The notes beneath the pieces were generated by a model. The model was not told the origin of the DNA, made no database searches, and saw nothing but the letters and a program-made list of their open reading frames with translations. A stretch of 64,000 nt of DNA, taken from contig JALCCG010000101.1 in assembly GCA_023212695.1 (NCBI GenBank), positions 3,243-67,242 on the forward strand. Reading direction: 5' to 3'. Below, piece after piece: positions 1 to 7,612 of the stretch. The position numbers and the translations under genes are program-made. The DNA is from Sporisorium sorghi (Eukaryota; Basidiomycota; Ustilaginomycetes; Ustilaginales; Ustilaginaceae). Every line of letters starts with the position of its first letter. Positions within the stretch are counted from its first letter, which is position 1.

Positions 1-3000
1 CGACTTGTTGATGCCCTGCATGGCCGCCTTGAGGTTGCTCTTGATCACACAGTGGTACTGGATCGTCTGACGCGTGGTGATCTTGATCGTCTGGTTGCCG
101 TACTTTTCGGCGACATCGTCGAGCCGGACCCACTGGGCAGGGGTGACAACACCACCAGGGATGCGCGCACGGATCATGAAGCTGTACGCCGGCTCGAGAC
201 CGGCAGCCTTGCGCTCCTCGAGCGTGTCGCGGTCGTACTGTTGGTAGGTACCGTGGAACTTGGTGAGCTGACCGTCCGACTCGGCAATGGCGCCGGTCGA
301 GGTGTCCTCGAGACCCTCCTTGATGGTGCCACGCAGGTAGTTGGATGCGATCTTCATGTGCTCGTTGGTGATGGGCTCGGGCTCGGCCTCCTTGACCTCG
401 ACCGTGTCGACGCCGAGCGCCTTCCAGAGCAGAGGCTCCCAGATCTTGTAGCCAGTCTGGTATCCGTCAGCGTCCTGGTCGTCACCGAGACCGATGGGGG
501 CCATGCGGTTGGCGCCGAGCTGCTCGAGACGCACGTCAATGTCCTTGCCTGGCTTGTTGTAGTAGTGGGCGTCTTCGGGACGGGGCCAGTAGTGGCTGTC
601 ACCCATGGCAAAGACGGTGAAGTTGACCGTGTCGGGGAGCGCAGCGTTGGCCATGGCGTGGAGCGCCTTGTAGGTGAATCGACCGTTCTGAGGAGCTTCA
701 CCCTGACCGGCAGTCGAGGTGAGGAAGACGACGTTCTTCTCGTCCTTGAGCTCCTCGGTGACCGGGTAGTCGTCCATGGTGAGGAGACGGGCGGCGACAC
801 CACGAGCCTTGGCACGGACAGCCAGCTTCTTGGCCACCTTGTCGGCATTGCCACCGTCCGAGGCGACGAGGATGAGCAGGGGAGGGCCGTCGAGCGAGCC
901 GAGCATCTTTTCGTACGCCTCCTTTGCCTTGCGACGCTGCAGATCGCGGAGAGCGTTGCCCTGCGAGGCGGCAAGGTCGTACGAGAGCTCGGGACGCGAC
1001 TTGACGAGCGTGGTGAAGAGGTTCTGGCGGTCGAGGAACTGCTGGAGCTGCTCACGCAGACGCACACCGTCGAGGCGGAAGACCTCGGAGCCGCGAGCCT
1101 CGGCGCTGGGGTCCCAGCGGAAGAGAGGCCAGTAGCCCGAGTCAACGGCGAGCTTGGTCTCGCGCAGCACGTCGAGAGCGGGAGCATCGACGGTGCGGTA
1201 AGGGACGTAGGCGAGCACGACCGAAGGACCGTCGAACTTGTCGGCCTCCATGAGTGCATGGAGCACCTGAGTGTAGTCGGCGTAGATGGCGGTGCTGGCG
1301 ACGTAGACGTTGCCATAGTTCATGGCGTAGAGGGCGATGTCCTTCTTGCGCTTGTGAGCAGCCTGTGCATCTCGCTTGGTGTAAGGGACGCTGTCGAAGA
1401 TGAGCATGTTGACGTTGCGGCCCGAAGCGATGACGTGGTGAACACCGCCCATACCGGCGTCGTAGGCCCAGGCGTCGCTGCCGACGATCCATCGGCTCTT
1501 GAGCGAGAGGTGCGAGGAAAGCGACTTGATCCTGTGCAGAGCGGCGCCCGAGGCGGACGACTGGAGAAGCGAAGCGACCTTGTTGCTGGAGGCGACGTTC
1601 TTCCTGGCGTCCTGCTTGGCCACGAGCCACTGCGAAAGGGCCTCGTGCAGCTCGGTCGAGATGCCGCCGTCGCGGAGCACATGGTTGACGGCACGGACAA
1701 GCTCGTTGCGCTGCTCGAGCTGAGCGAGGACCTGACCAAAGGCGTATTCGGGGCTGCGAGCGGCAGGGTGGTCGTCCGACTGCTCGTTGGCCGAGTTGAC
1801 GACCGAGAGACGCTCGGCAAAGACCTGCTCGAGCATGAGGCTGTAGGCCTCTTCGTGCTTGGGCACCTGGACGGGGCCGGTGGAGGCGGCGGCTGCAGCG
1901 GTGGCGGGAGCAGCCTGAGCGCGAGCAGCAAGCTTGTTGATGTCACCGACGACGAAAGCGTGCTTGGCCTTGGGAGCCTCGAGCGCCTTGATGAGCTCCT
2001 TGGCGGCCTTGTCGCCGTCCTCGATGCGGCCGAGGAGGCCGCTGACGAGAACAGATGGGAGAGCACGCTCGGAGCCCTGGAAGGCGGTGGCGACGTCGAC
2101 AAAGAGGGGGCCGAGCTTGGTGGTCCTGCGAACGCTCTGCTCGAGAACGGCGATGCGCTTGACGCCGGCGGGGATGGTGTCGAGGAGACGCTGTGGCAAC
2201 GAGGGACGCACCAGGCGGATATCGAGGACAGCGAGGTCATTGTGTGGGGCAGTGTAGTCCTGAAGGACCTCGGAGCCGGCACCGAGCACGACGGCGAGGT
2301 TGGAAGCGTCCGAGGCGCCAACGAGCTGGAAGGGCTCGACGGCGTGGCCGACGAGCTCGGCGACGTCCTCGTAGGCAGCGTCGATGGCAGATTCGAGGTC
2401 GTCGAAGCCAGCCTCGCTAGCGGCGGCGCTGGCGTGACCGTTGGTGTGTCCGTTGGCGCCATTGACACCGTTGACGCCGTTGGTCTTGGCGGCAGCAGCA
2501 GCGTCGGTGCTGGTGGAAGCGGCAGCAGAGCCGACAAACGAGGCGAGGTCGACGTTGGTCACCTCCTCGACGGGGCCCGAGACGTCCTCGAAGAAGTGGA
2601 GGACGGCGCGCTTTGCCGAGGTGGCGATCTTGGTGGCAAGGAGGGCGTGGTCGTGAGCCTGTGCAGCGGTGGACGAGTGGAGGAGGACGAGAGCGGACTG
2701 GCGGAGGGCCATGAGGTCGCTGTGCTCGCCGGCGCTGGCGACATGGAAGACGAGGGGAGTGTTGACAAGCTTGGGGAGGTGAGGCACGAGACGGGTGAAG
2801 GTCTGCTGGTGTGCGTGAGAGAGGACCGAGATGAGACCGTTGCCAGCGGGCTTGAGCTGGGTGAGGACGGAGCCGAGCTCGACATGCTGGTTGAGCTGCT
2901 CGAGCTCGATCTGTGCATTGAGCTCAGTGGCCTTGTCGGCGACGGAGGAGAAGGAAGAGGTGGAAGCTTTACCGGAAGGAGCGACGTTGACCAGGGTGGC

Positions 3001-3054
3001 CGAGGCGAGGGCGGCGATCCTGGCGACAGCGCCAGCAGCAGCGATGGAGCTCAT
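1..3054 (-). CDS. MET5: Sulfite reductase [NADPH] beta subunit (hemoprotein), C-terminus missing at window edge
   Basis: This is the fungal sulfite reductase beta subunit (yeast Met5/Ecm17), which reduces sulfite to sulfide with six electrons in assimilatory sulfur metabolism. The reverse strand is open for 1018 codons from an ATG at 3054 in a strong context (GCCACCATGA) to the window edge. Residues about 500-600 form a pyruvate-ferredoxin-oxidoreductase-like region (SRWIVGSDAWAYDAGMGGV). Residues about 720-870 form a flavodoxin-like FMN domain (ILVASDGGNADK, then FLTSTAGQGEAPQNG). From about residue 900 the nitrite/sulfite reductase ferredoxin-like half begins (IKITTRQTIQYH). The siroheme/4Fe-4S cysteines would lie beyond the window. 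Yeast Met5 is about 1440 residues, so roughly 400 are missing here. The upstream neighbour is divergent. Identity is secure from domain order. Confidence 0.93.
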   Translation of the reverse strand, partial: MSSIAAAGAVARIAALASATLVNVAPSGKASTSSFSSVADKATELNAQIELEQLNQHVELGSVLTQLKPAGNGLISVLSHAHQQTFTRLVPHLPKLVNTPLVFHVASAGEHSDLMALRQSALVLLHSSTAAQAHDHALLATKIATSAKRAVLHFFEDVSGPVEEVTNVDLASFVGSAAASTSTDAAAAAKTNGVNGVNGANGHTNGHASAAASEAGFDDLESAIDAAYEDVAELVGHAVEPFQLVGASDASNLAVVLGAGSEVLQDYTAPHNDLAVLDIRLVRPSLPQRLLDTIPAGVKRIAVLEQSVRRTTKLGPLFVDVATAFQGSERALPSVLVSGLLGRIEDGDKAAKELIKALEAPKAKHAFVVGDINKLAARAQAAPATAAAAASTGPVQVPKHEEAYSLMLEQVFAERLSVVNSANEQSDDHPAARSPEYAFGQVLAQLEQRNELVRAVNHVLRDGGISTELHEALSQWLVAKQDARKNVASSNKVASLLQSSASGAALHRIKSLSSHLSLKSRWIVGSDAWAYDAGMGGVHHVIASGRNVNMLIFDSVPYTKRDAQAAHKRKKDIALYAMNYGNVYVASTAIYADYTQVLHALMEADKFDGPSVVLAYVPYRTVDAPALDVLRETKLAVDSGYWPLFRWDPSAEARGSEVFRLDGVRLREQLQQFLDRQNLFTTLVKSRPELSYDLAASQGNALRDLQRRKAKEAYEKMLGSLDGPPLLILVASDGGNADKVAKKLAVRAKARGVAARLLTMDDYPVTEELKDEKNVVFLTSTAGQGEAPQNGRFTYKALHAMANAALPDTVNFTVFAMGDSHYWPRPEDAHYYNKPGKDIDVRLEQLGANRMAPIGLGDDQDADGYQTGYKIWEPLLWKALGVDTVEVKEAEPEPITNEHMKIASNYLRGTIKEGLEDTSTGAIAESDGQLTKFHGTYQQYDRDTLEERKAAGLEPAYSFMIRARIPGGVVTPAQWVRLDDVAEKYGNQTIKITTRQTIQYHCVIKSNLKAAMQGINKS

Positions 3055-3666
3055 GGTGGCGTATGAGGTGTGGTGATGGAAGGGAAAGGAGTGTGAGATG
3101 GATGAAGCAATCAGATGCTTCAAGTGAAGGCTCGAAAAGGCTTGGGTGCGCTTTCTAGCCTGTGATCCTTCTTTGGAGGATGAAGGCCACCAAAGAGAGT
3201 GGATGACCTTTGAACCTGTTGTGCGACTCCGGATCGATCGATACGAGGGATGGGAACCAAGGCTCGTATGAGGAGCAAGGGCGGCGGAGGATGGGTGAAG
3301 GTGAGGGTGAGGAGAGAAGGTGAAAGCAGAGAGGGGCGACAAGGAGGAAGAACCACCAACGAGAAGAAAGTTGAGTGACTCTGACTAAACGTAAAGCCGT
3401 TGTTCGTACAGAGAAGAACCGGAGAAAAAGAAAGGCGACGTTGGGTTAACTACAGAGCACTCGCCATGATCAAAGGACAACAAGTCCATCATCAACCATG
3501 GCATTTGCAGCAACAGCAACAGCAACAGCACGCGTCGATCTAATCTGTCTATCAAAGAACCACGTTGAGAAGAAAAGACCCTAAGATCAGCAGCGTCGAC
3601 TTAGTGGCAGCTGGAGATGCAGAAGAAAAAAGGCGCTCCGGACCGGTCCAAACAGGACTTGCTTTT

Positions 3667-3709
3667 GCTTGCCTTGCTTGCCTTGCTTGCCTTGCTTGCC
3701 TTGCTTGCC
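3667..3709. repeat. Short tandem repeat, 9-bp unit GCTTGCCTT, about 4.8 copies
   Basis: The unit GCTTGCCTT repeats perfectly across this stretch. It lies about 610 bp upstream of the sulfite reductase start, next to a second array (GCAAAAA)n. Confidence 0.9.
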
Positions 3710-3717
3710 ACCATGAA

Positions 3718-3746
3718 GCAAAAAGCAAAAAGCAAAAAGCAAAAAG
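3718..3746. repeat. Short tandem repeat, 7-bp unit GCAAAAA, about 4 copies
   Basis: Four near-perfect copies of GCAAAAA directly follow the 9-bp GCTTGCCTT array. No gene function is implied. Confidence 0.9.
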
Positions 3747-3958
3747 TTGCAAAGCAGGTCGACGGAAGAAAGCCAAGGCCAGCTGTCAGTTGAGAGTTCT
3801 CGCTCGGGCTCCAGAGAGCCTGGAGGTGGACCATGAGGAAAGTGCGACACAAACGTCGCCGACTCTGTGTGGGGAGCACGCCATCGACCGTGTCAAATGT
3901 CGCAATTTGATGCTCGTCTTGCCTGCTTTTTGCCTCTCTGCCTCATCTAATCATCCAG

Positions 3959-3982
3959 CTCTCTCTCTCTCTCTCTCTCTCT
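3959..3982. repeat. (CT)n microsatellite
   Basis: A 24-nt CT dinucleotide run in the divergent intergenic region between MET5 and the MAG-like gene. Confidence 0.95.
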
Positions 3983-4123
3983 TCCAATTTGCAATTTTTT
4001 CTTTCTCGCGCCGTTCCCCGCTTTCGAGCGAGAACAAAACCACCGAAAATCAACAGCTTCCGATTGGCTCCCCACTTGGAGCTTGGCGCTGTTGGCAGGT
4101 CATCGCCGCTTTTGACGCCGGAG

Positions 4124-4147
4124 AAAAAAAAAAAAAAAAAAAAAAAA
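4124..4147. repeat. Poly(A) tract, 24 nt
   Basis: Uninterrupted A24 in an intergenic region, about 630 bp upstream of the MAG-like ATG. It is one of a recurring class of tracts in this window. Confidence 0.95.
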
Positions 4148-4239
4148 TCTAAACTGTTAGCTACTAAAGCGTAACAAGTGGAAATCATAAGAGATCGATA
4201 TCGCGATGGATTTTTCCCCGATCCGCCTCGCCTGCGCCC

Positions 4240-4263
4240 AAAAAAAAAAAAAAAAAAAAAAAA
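4240..4263. repeat. Poly(A) tract, 24 nt
   Basis: A second uninterrupted A24, about 116 bp from the first. The flanking sequences differ, so this is not a simple duplication of one locus. Confidence 0.95.
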
Positions 4264-4693
4264 CTTCATTTCTGACCTCCTCGCATCTGACATTTTTGGC
4301 TCAAAGAATGCCACATATCAAGCAACGCTTGTTGACACGATCCAAAACTTGCACTCGCTTCTTGCAGCTTTTGAGGTCATTCTGGTCGGCTGCTCTCACT
4401 AGCCTGCACCGTCGATCCACGCTCGACATGCCTGTCATGCACATGCTGTACGCTACTAAGCTCATGACGTGCATACTATTCAACATCGCCGTAGCTGCGT
4501 CTCGTATTGTGGTACATCAGCAGAGATGCGTGCGCCACTGCTTCTAGCTGGAATGGTCGTGACATGTGCAGCTGCTTGGAGTTCATGCGGAAATGTGAAC
4601 AGCATCTGTCTTCTCGACTGTTTTTGTGTGCTGGATGCTCTTGAGCGCCGTACTACGCTCTCGGTCAGACGGTCCAAAGGGTCGAGAGCTGTA

Positions 4694-4700
4694 CATATAT
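4694..4700 (+). promoter_or_regulatory. TATA-like box of the MAG-like gene
   Basis: The string CATATAT lies 77-83 bp upstream of the ATG at 4777, a plausible TATA position for a short 5' leader. This is inferred from sequence and spacing only. Confidence 0.4.
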
Positions 4701-4776
4701 GAATGCGTAGACGTGACCCTCTTCCTCCCCAGATGCCCCTCCCAAGCAATCGCATTATCTCAATCCCATCGCCAAC

Positions 4777-5631
4777 ATGACCCGTACACTCCTCACCCTA
4801 GCCCTGGCAGCAGCAGCGCTCTCCCTGCCTGCAGCCGCCCAGAACAAGCCCAACTTCAGCGTCAACTCGCTCCCGGACAAATGGGAGGCCAACCAAGCCG
4901 GCTCGAACCAGTGCACCAAGTGGGGCGCCTCCTCTTCCACCTCACTCTGCCAGAACGTGTTCATCAACAACGCCAACGACTTTTGCCTGTGGGGCCCTAT
5001 CAACCCGAACTCGCAAATCGGAGCCAACGAAGAGTCCGTCGTGTCGTACTGTCTCAAGTCCGGCTATGGGACGCGGTTGATTCCGAACGGGTCGATTACG
5101 GGTGTGCAGTTCCTCAAGACGCCCGACTTCCTCCAGGTGACGGGTGTGGGCGACTTTACGCGCATGAACATCCAGCGCGGCGATGCTGGTGGCGAGCTCG
5201 ACCCGCACGGCGCCGACGGCACGGGCAACCCCAAAGGCGGCCTGGTCTTTTCGAACAACGTCCCCGGCTCCGAAGGCAAGTGGGTGCAGATCAAGGAGTG
5301 GAACAACTTGATGAGCGCCTACGAGTTCTCGTTCAGAGCAGCGTACGGCCCGAATGCGGCGAAGTACGCCCCGCACGTGTACGATGTGATGGGCGCATAC
5401 TTCAACTCGAACCGCGGCAAGTTCGACAAGGGCGTCTTCGAGGACTGCCAGGGCGACAGTGGCGAATTTCCGGGAGTGTATGGTGGAAGCACGTTCAGAC
5501 AGGGACAGGCAAAGACGCCGGCGCCGCATAGGGCTGCACCGAGCTCCAAGTGCAAGGCGTATGCGACGGTGGCGAATGGGCCGGCGCCGCAGAAGGCCTA
5601 CAGGAGGACGGTGGTCAAGGCGTTCGAGTAG
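4777..5631 (+). CDS. Secreted protein of the basidiomycete 'macrophage activating glycoprotein' (MAG) family
   Basis: This is a 284-residue secreted protein of unknown biochemical function. Residues 1-21 are a clear signal peptide (hydrophobic, ending AAAQ). The mature part matches the basidiomycete family annotated as macrophage activating glycoprotein. Recognisable family motifs are NQCTKWG with a second Cys at 58, DFCLWGP (about 68-74), GTRLIPNGSITG (98-109), VTGVGDF (121-127), AGGELDPHGADG (137-148) and VYDVMG (201-206). Six cysteines are present: C46, C58, C70, C92, C224 and C259. Family members as I remember them carry extra cysteines around residues 185-207, which here read SFRAAY and MGAY, so one or two disulfides may have been lost. 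There is no GPI-type tail. The family name comes from immunology of a cryptococcal homolog; the role in a smut is unknown. Confidence 0.8.
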   Translation: MTRTLLTLALAAAALSLPAAAQNKPNFSVNSLPDKWEANQAGSNQCTKWGASSSTSLCQNVFINNANDFCLWGPINPNSQIGANEESVVSYCLKSGYGTRLIPNGSITGVQFLKTPDFLQVTGVGDFTRMNIQRGDAGGELDPHGADGTGNPKGGLVFSNNVPGSEGKWVQIKEWNNLMSAYEFSFRAAYGPNAAKYAPHVYDVMGAYFNSNRGKFDKGVFEDCQGDSGEFPGVYGGSTFRQGQAKTPAPHRAAPSSKCKAYATVANGPAPQKAYRRTVVKAFE

Positions 5632-5885
5632 AAAGCACTTGGTGATCTACTTCAGCTCGCGGTTGTGTTTCGCGCAAGCCCAGACCGCTCGCAGCTCTTT
5701 TCCGCGTATCGTTGTTGCATCCTCGCTTGTTCCGCTTGTGTTCCGTATCGCAATTGATTTGGCTTCGCCGTGGAGAAATAGCCTGCAATGTTGTCGAGTT
5801 GTGCAAAGTGCCGTAGTATTGCAGATGAAGCAAGTTTGTCTCGGGTGATGGGTATATACGTTTGCCTCTGACGCTGTGGCTCGAT

Positions 5886-6692
5886 CTACAGCTTGGTCTG
5901 CATCGACTGCGCATCCTTCCGCGTATCCCCCTCTGGCGCCTCGGGATCTATCCACCCTTCCCCCATCCCAGCCTCGGTCACGTTATCCGGCACCATCCCG
6001 AAATGCCACTCTCTCTCCACACCCCCTGGCAAAAACGACGCATCGCCGTTGAGCTCCTGCTTCCACCCTCCACTCCCCTCCAACCTTGTATACTTGCTGA
6101 GGGACGCCGTGCCGGCACCGATCAACATTGTCCTTTTCCCATCCGCGTCGTCATCGAGCAACACTCTGCCCATGGCGATAATAGTAGCGGCGTGGCTGCA
6201 GATCAGCACCCTCGTGACGCCCAATTGATCGCACCGTTGCTGGATGAGCTCGAGCACGCGCCGTGCCCTCCTATGCAGCTCCGCGATCGTCTCGCCCTTG
6301 CTATCCGGGTACAGCAGCGGTGTCCAGGAGAGCGACAGTTCCGGCACGTATTCGCGCATGTACGCCGCACGCGCCGGCGACGGATGAATCCCCGTAGCCG
6401 GCGGAGCGGTCGGGAACCACTCGGCCAGCCCCGGCTCCGCGACAAGCTCCAGCCGCAGCGCCGCCGCGGTTGGAAGCGACGTCTGCAGACAGCGGTAGTA
6501 GGGCGAGCTGATGATGAGCTGCGGTTGCTGGGAGGCTGGGAGAGAGGCGAGGTAGTCGGCGAGGTGCTTCGCCTGCTGCTGCCCGTGCGCGGTGAGGATG
6601 GGATCGCGTGGCCGGTTGGTGGTGGGGAAGTTCTCGGACCCGATCCAGCTCATGCGGAAGCCGTGCCGGCAGATGTAAATCGTGTCGAGCAT
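5886..6692 (-). CDS. Histidine phosphatase superfamily protein, Tfc7/tau55-like
   Basis: A 268-residue protein of the histidine phosphatase (phosphoglycerate mutase-like) superfamily. The catalytic RHG is at residues 9-11 (H10). Other core residues fit the family: R67 in SPYYRCLQT, E91 in the AEW segment, KGET at about 132-135 and the second histidine H167 in SHAA. The segment after RHG (FRMSW) and the EW and SHAATIIAMG motifs resemble the fungal group containing yeast Tfc7, the tau55 subunit of the Pol III factor TFIIIC, and its paralog YNL108C. I therefore read it as tau55-like, though a metabolic phosphatase is possible. It faces the divergent DUS2 gene and is convergent with the MAG-like gene, 254 bp apart. 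All catalytic residues are intact, so it may be an active phosphatase. Confidence 0.75.
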   Translation of the reverse strand: MLDTIYICRHGFRMSWIGSENFPTTNRPRDPILTAHGQQQAKHLADYLASLPASQQPQLIISSPYYRCLQTSLPTAAALRLELVAEPGLAEWFPTAPPATGIHPSPARAAYMREYVPELSLSWTPLLYPDSKGETIAELHRRARRVLELIQQRCDQLGVTRVLICSHAATIIAMGRVLLDDDADGKRTMLIGAGTASLSKYTRLEGSGGWKQELNGDASFLPGGVEREWHFGMVPDNVTEAGMGEGWIDPEAPEGDTRKDAQSMQTKL

Positions 6693-6944
6693 TGCGGGAG
6701 CGGATGGTTTGCGGGGTGAGATCCAGGTTTGGAAGAAGGAGCAAAGAGGAGCGAGTGAGTGAGCTTTCTTTGTGGACCCTGAACAGCGAAGAGAGAGCGT
6801 TTGACAGCCACTTGCTCTTCCCCGCTGTCAGAAGACACAGGTTAACTTAGCGAGCAGAGGATGTGTCAATCATTCGCACGAGAAGGCGAAGAAGGTCGAT
6901 TTTTCATTCGATTTTTGTGACCCTTTTTTTGGTTGAATTTCCCC

Positions 6945-6960
6945 TTTTTTTTTTTTTTTT
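6945..6960. repeat. Poly(T) tract, 16 nt
   Basis: T16 located about 250 bp upstream of the histidine phosphatase start codon on its template side. Confidence 0.95.
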
Positions 6961-7204
6961 GACACGATGAAATGGATAGCCGCACTGCCAGCTTAACAGC
7001 AGCAACCCAACCTCGAAATCGCTCGCTTCTTGTTGAAAGTGACAGAGGTCTTCCTGAGACCTTTCTGCGATGCTCCTTTTGCAGATCATCTCAATGTTTC
7101 AATGAGTCGTATGCTGTAGTGTGAGAGAACAACAATAGAAAGCGATGCGCTGGGTGCTGCGACTGGGCAGAATCTTTTTCTCAATTTTTCCTCGACACTT
7201 TTGT

Positions 7205-7205
<1 letters not shown>

Positions 7206-7264
<59 letters not shown>
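7206..7264. repeat. Poly(A) tract, 59 nt
   Basis: An uninterrupted A59, the longest homopolymer here, lying about 350 bp upstream of the DUS2 ATG and about 510 bp upstream of the divergent gene. Exact length is vulnerable to sequencing error. Confidence 0.9.
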
Positions 7265-7267
<3 letters not shown>

Positions 7268-7612
7268 GAGAATAAAAAAGCAAGGCAGCACAGCGCAGTA
7301 CAGAAAGACGCCGTGTAGCTGACCAACTTGCTATCCAAGCAACCACGACGATCAACCAACCGAGGAGCGACATCTTCCATCGATCGAAGCAGGTTCGTGT
7401 TGGCTTGCATTGATTGCATTACGTCGAAGCGCCGTCTTGCTCGATCTTGTCGACGCTTCCAGGCTGATTCACCTTACAACAACGCTCAGGCCATCGCAAG
7501 CTCTTTAGCAAGTTGTGTGGGGTTTCCTCCAAGTCGTCCTTGTGCGACTGTCATCCCCTGCTCGTCCTCACGCTCTCACCACCATCATCTCATACATTAC
7601 GACCGCAAGTTC

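Larger units (their letters stand above)
3055..4776. other. Divergent intergenic region between MET5 and the MAG-like gene
   Basis: This 1.7 kb stretch has no gene I can support. It is packed with simple repeats: a 9-bp GCTTGCCTT array, a GCAAAAA array, a CT dinucleotide run and two separate 24-nt poly(A) tracts, each listed on its own. The open frames here (up to about 195 codons) run through these repeats and have no family resemblance. It must hold the promoters of both flanking genes. Confidence 0.6.
6693..7612. other. Divergent intergenic region, histidine phosphatase / DUS2
   Basis: This 920-bp stretch separates two divergently transcribed genes. It contains a T16 tract and a 59-nt A tract, the longest homopolymer in the window. 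I see no gene in it. The DUS2 reading frame stays open upstream to about 7328 but has no ATG before 7613. Confidence 0.6.

Noticed and set aside
52..3066. A 1004-codon open frame on the + strand, antisense to sulfite reductase
   Set aside because: It is a shadow of codon bias in the true reverse-strand gene, uses a non-ATG start and has no family resemblance. Similar long antisense frames lie at 7679-10183, 26493-28328 and 57017-58918.
3565..4152. A 195-codon frame through the MET5/MAG-like intergenic region
   Set aside because: It runs through the GCTTGCCTT, GCAAAAA, CT and poly(A) repeats and ends in polylysine; the translation reflects the repeats, not a protein.
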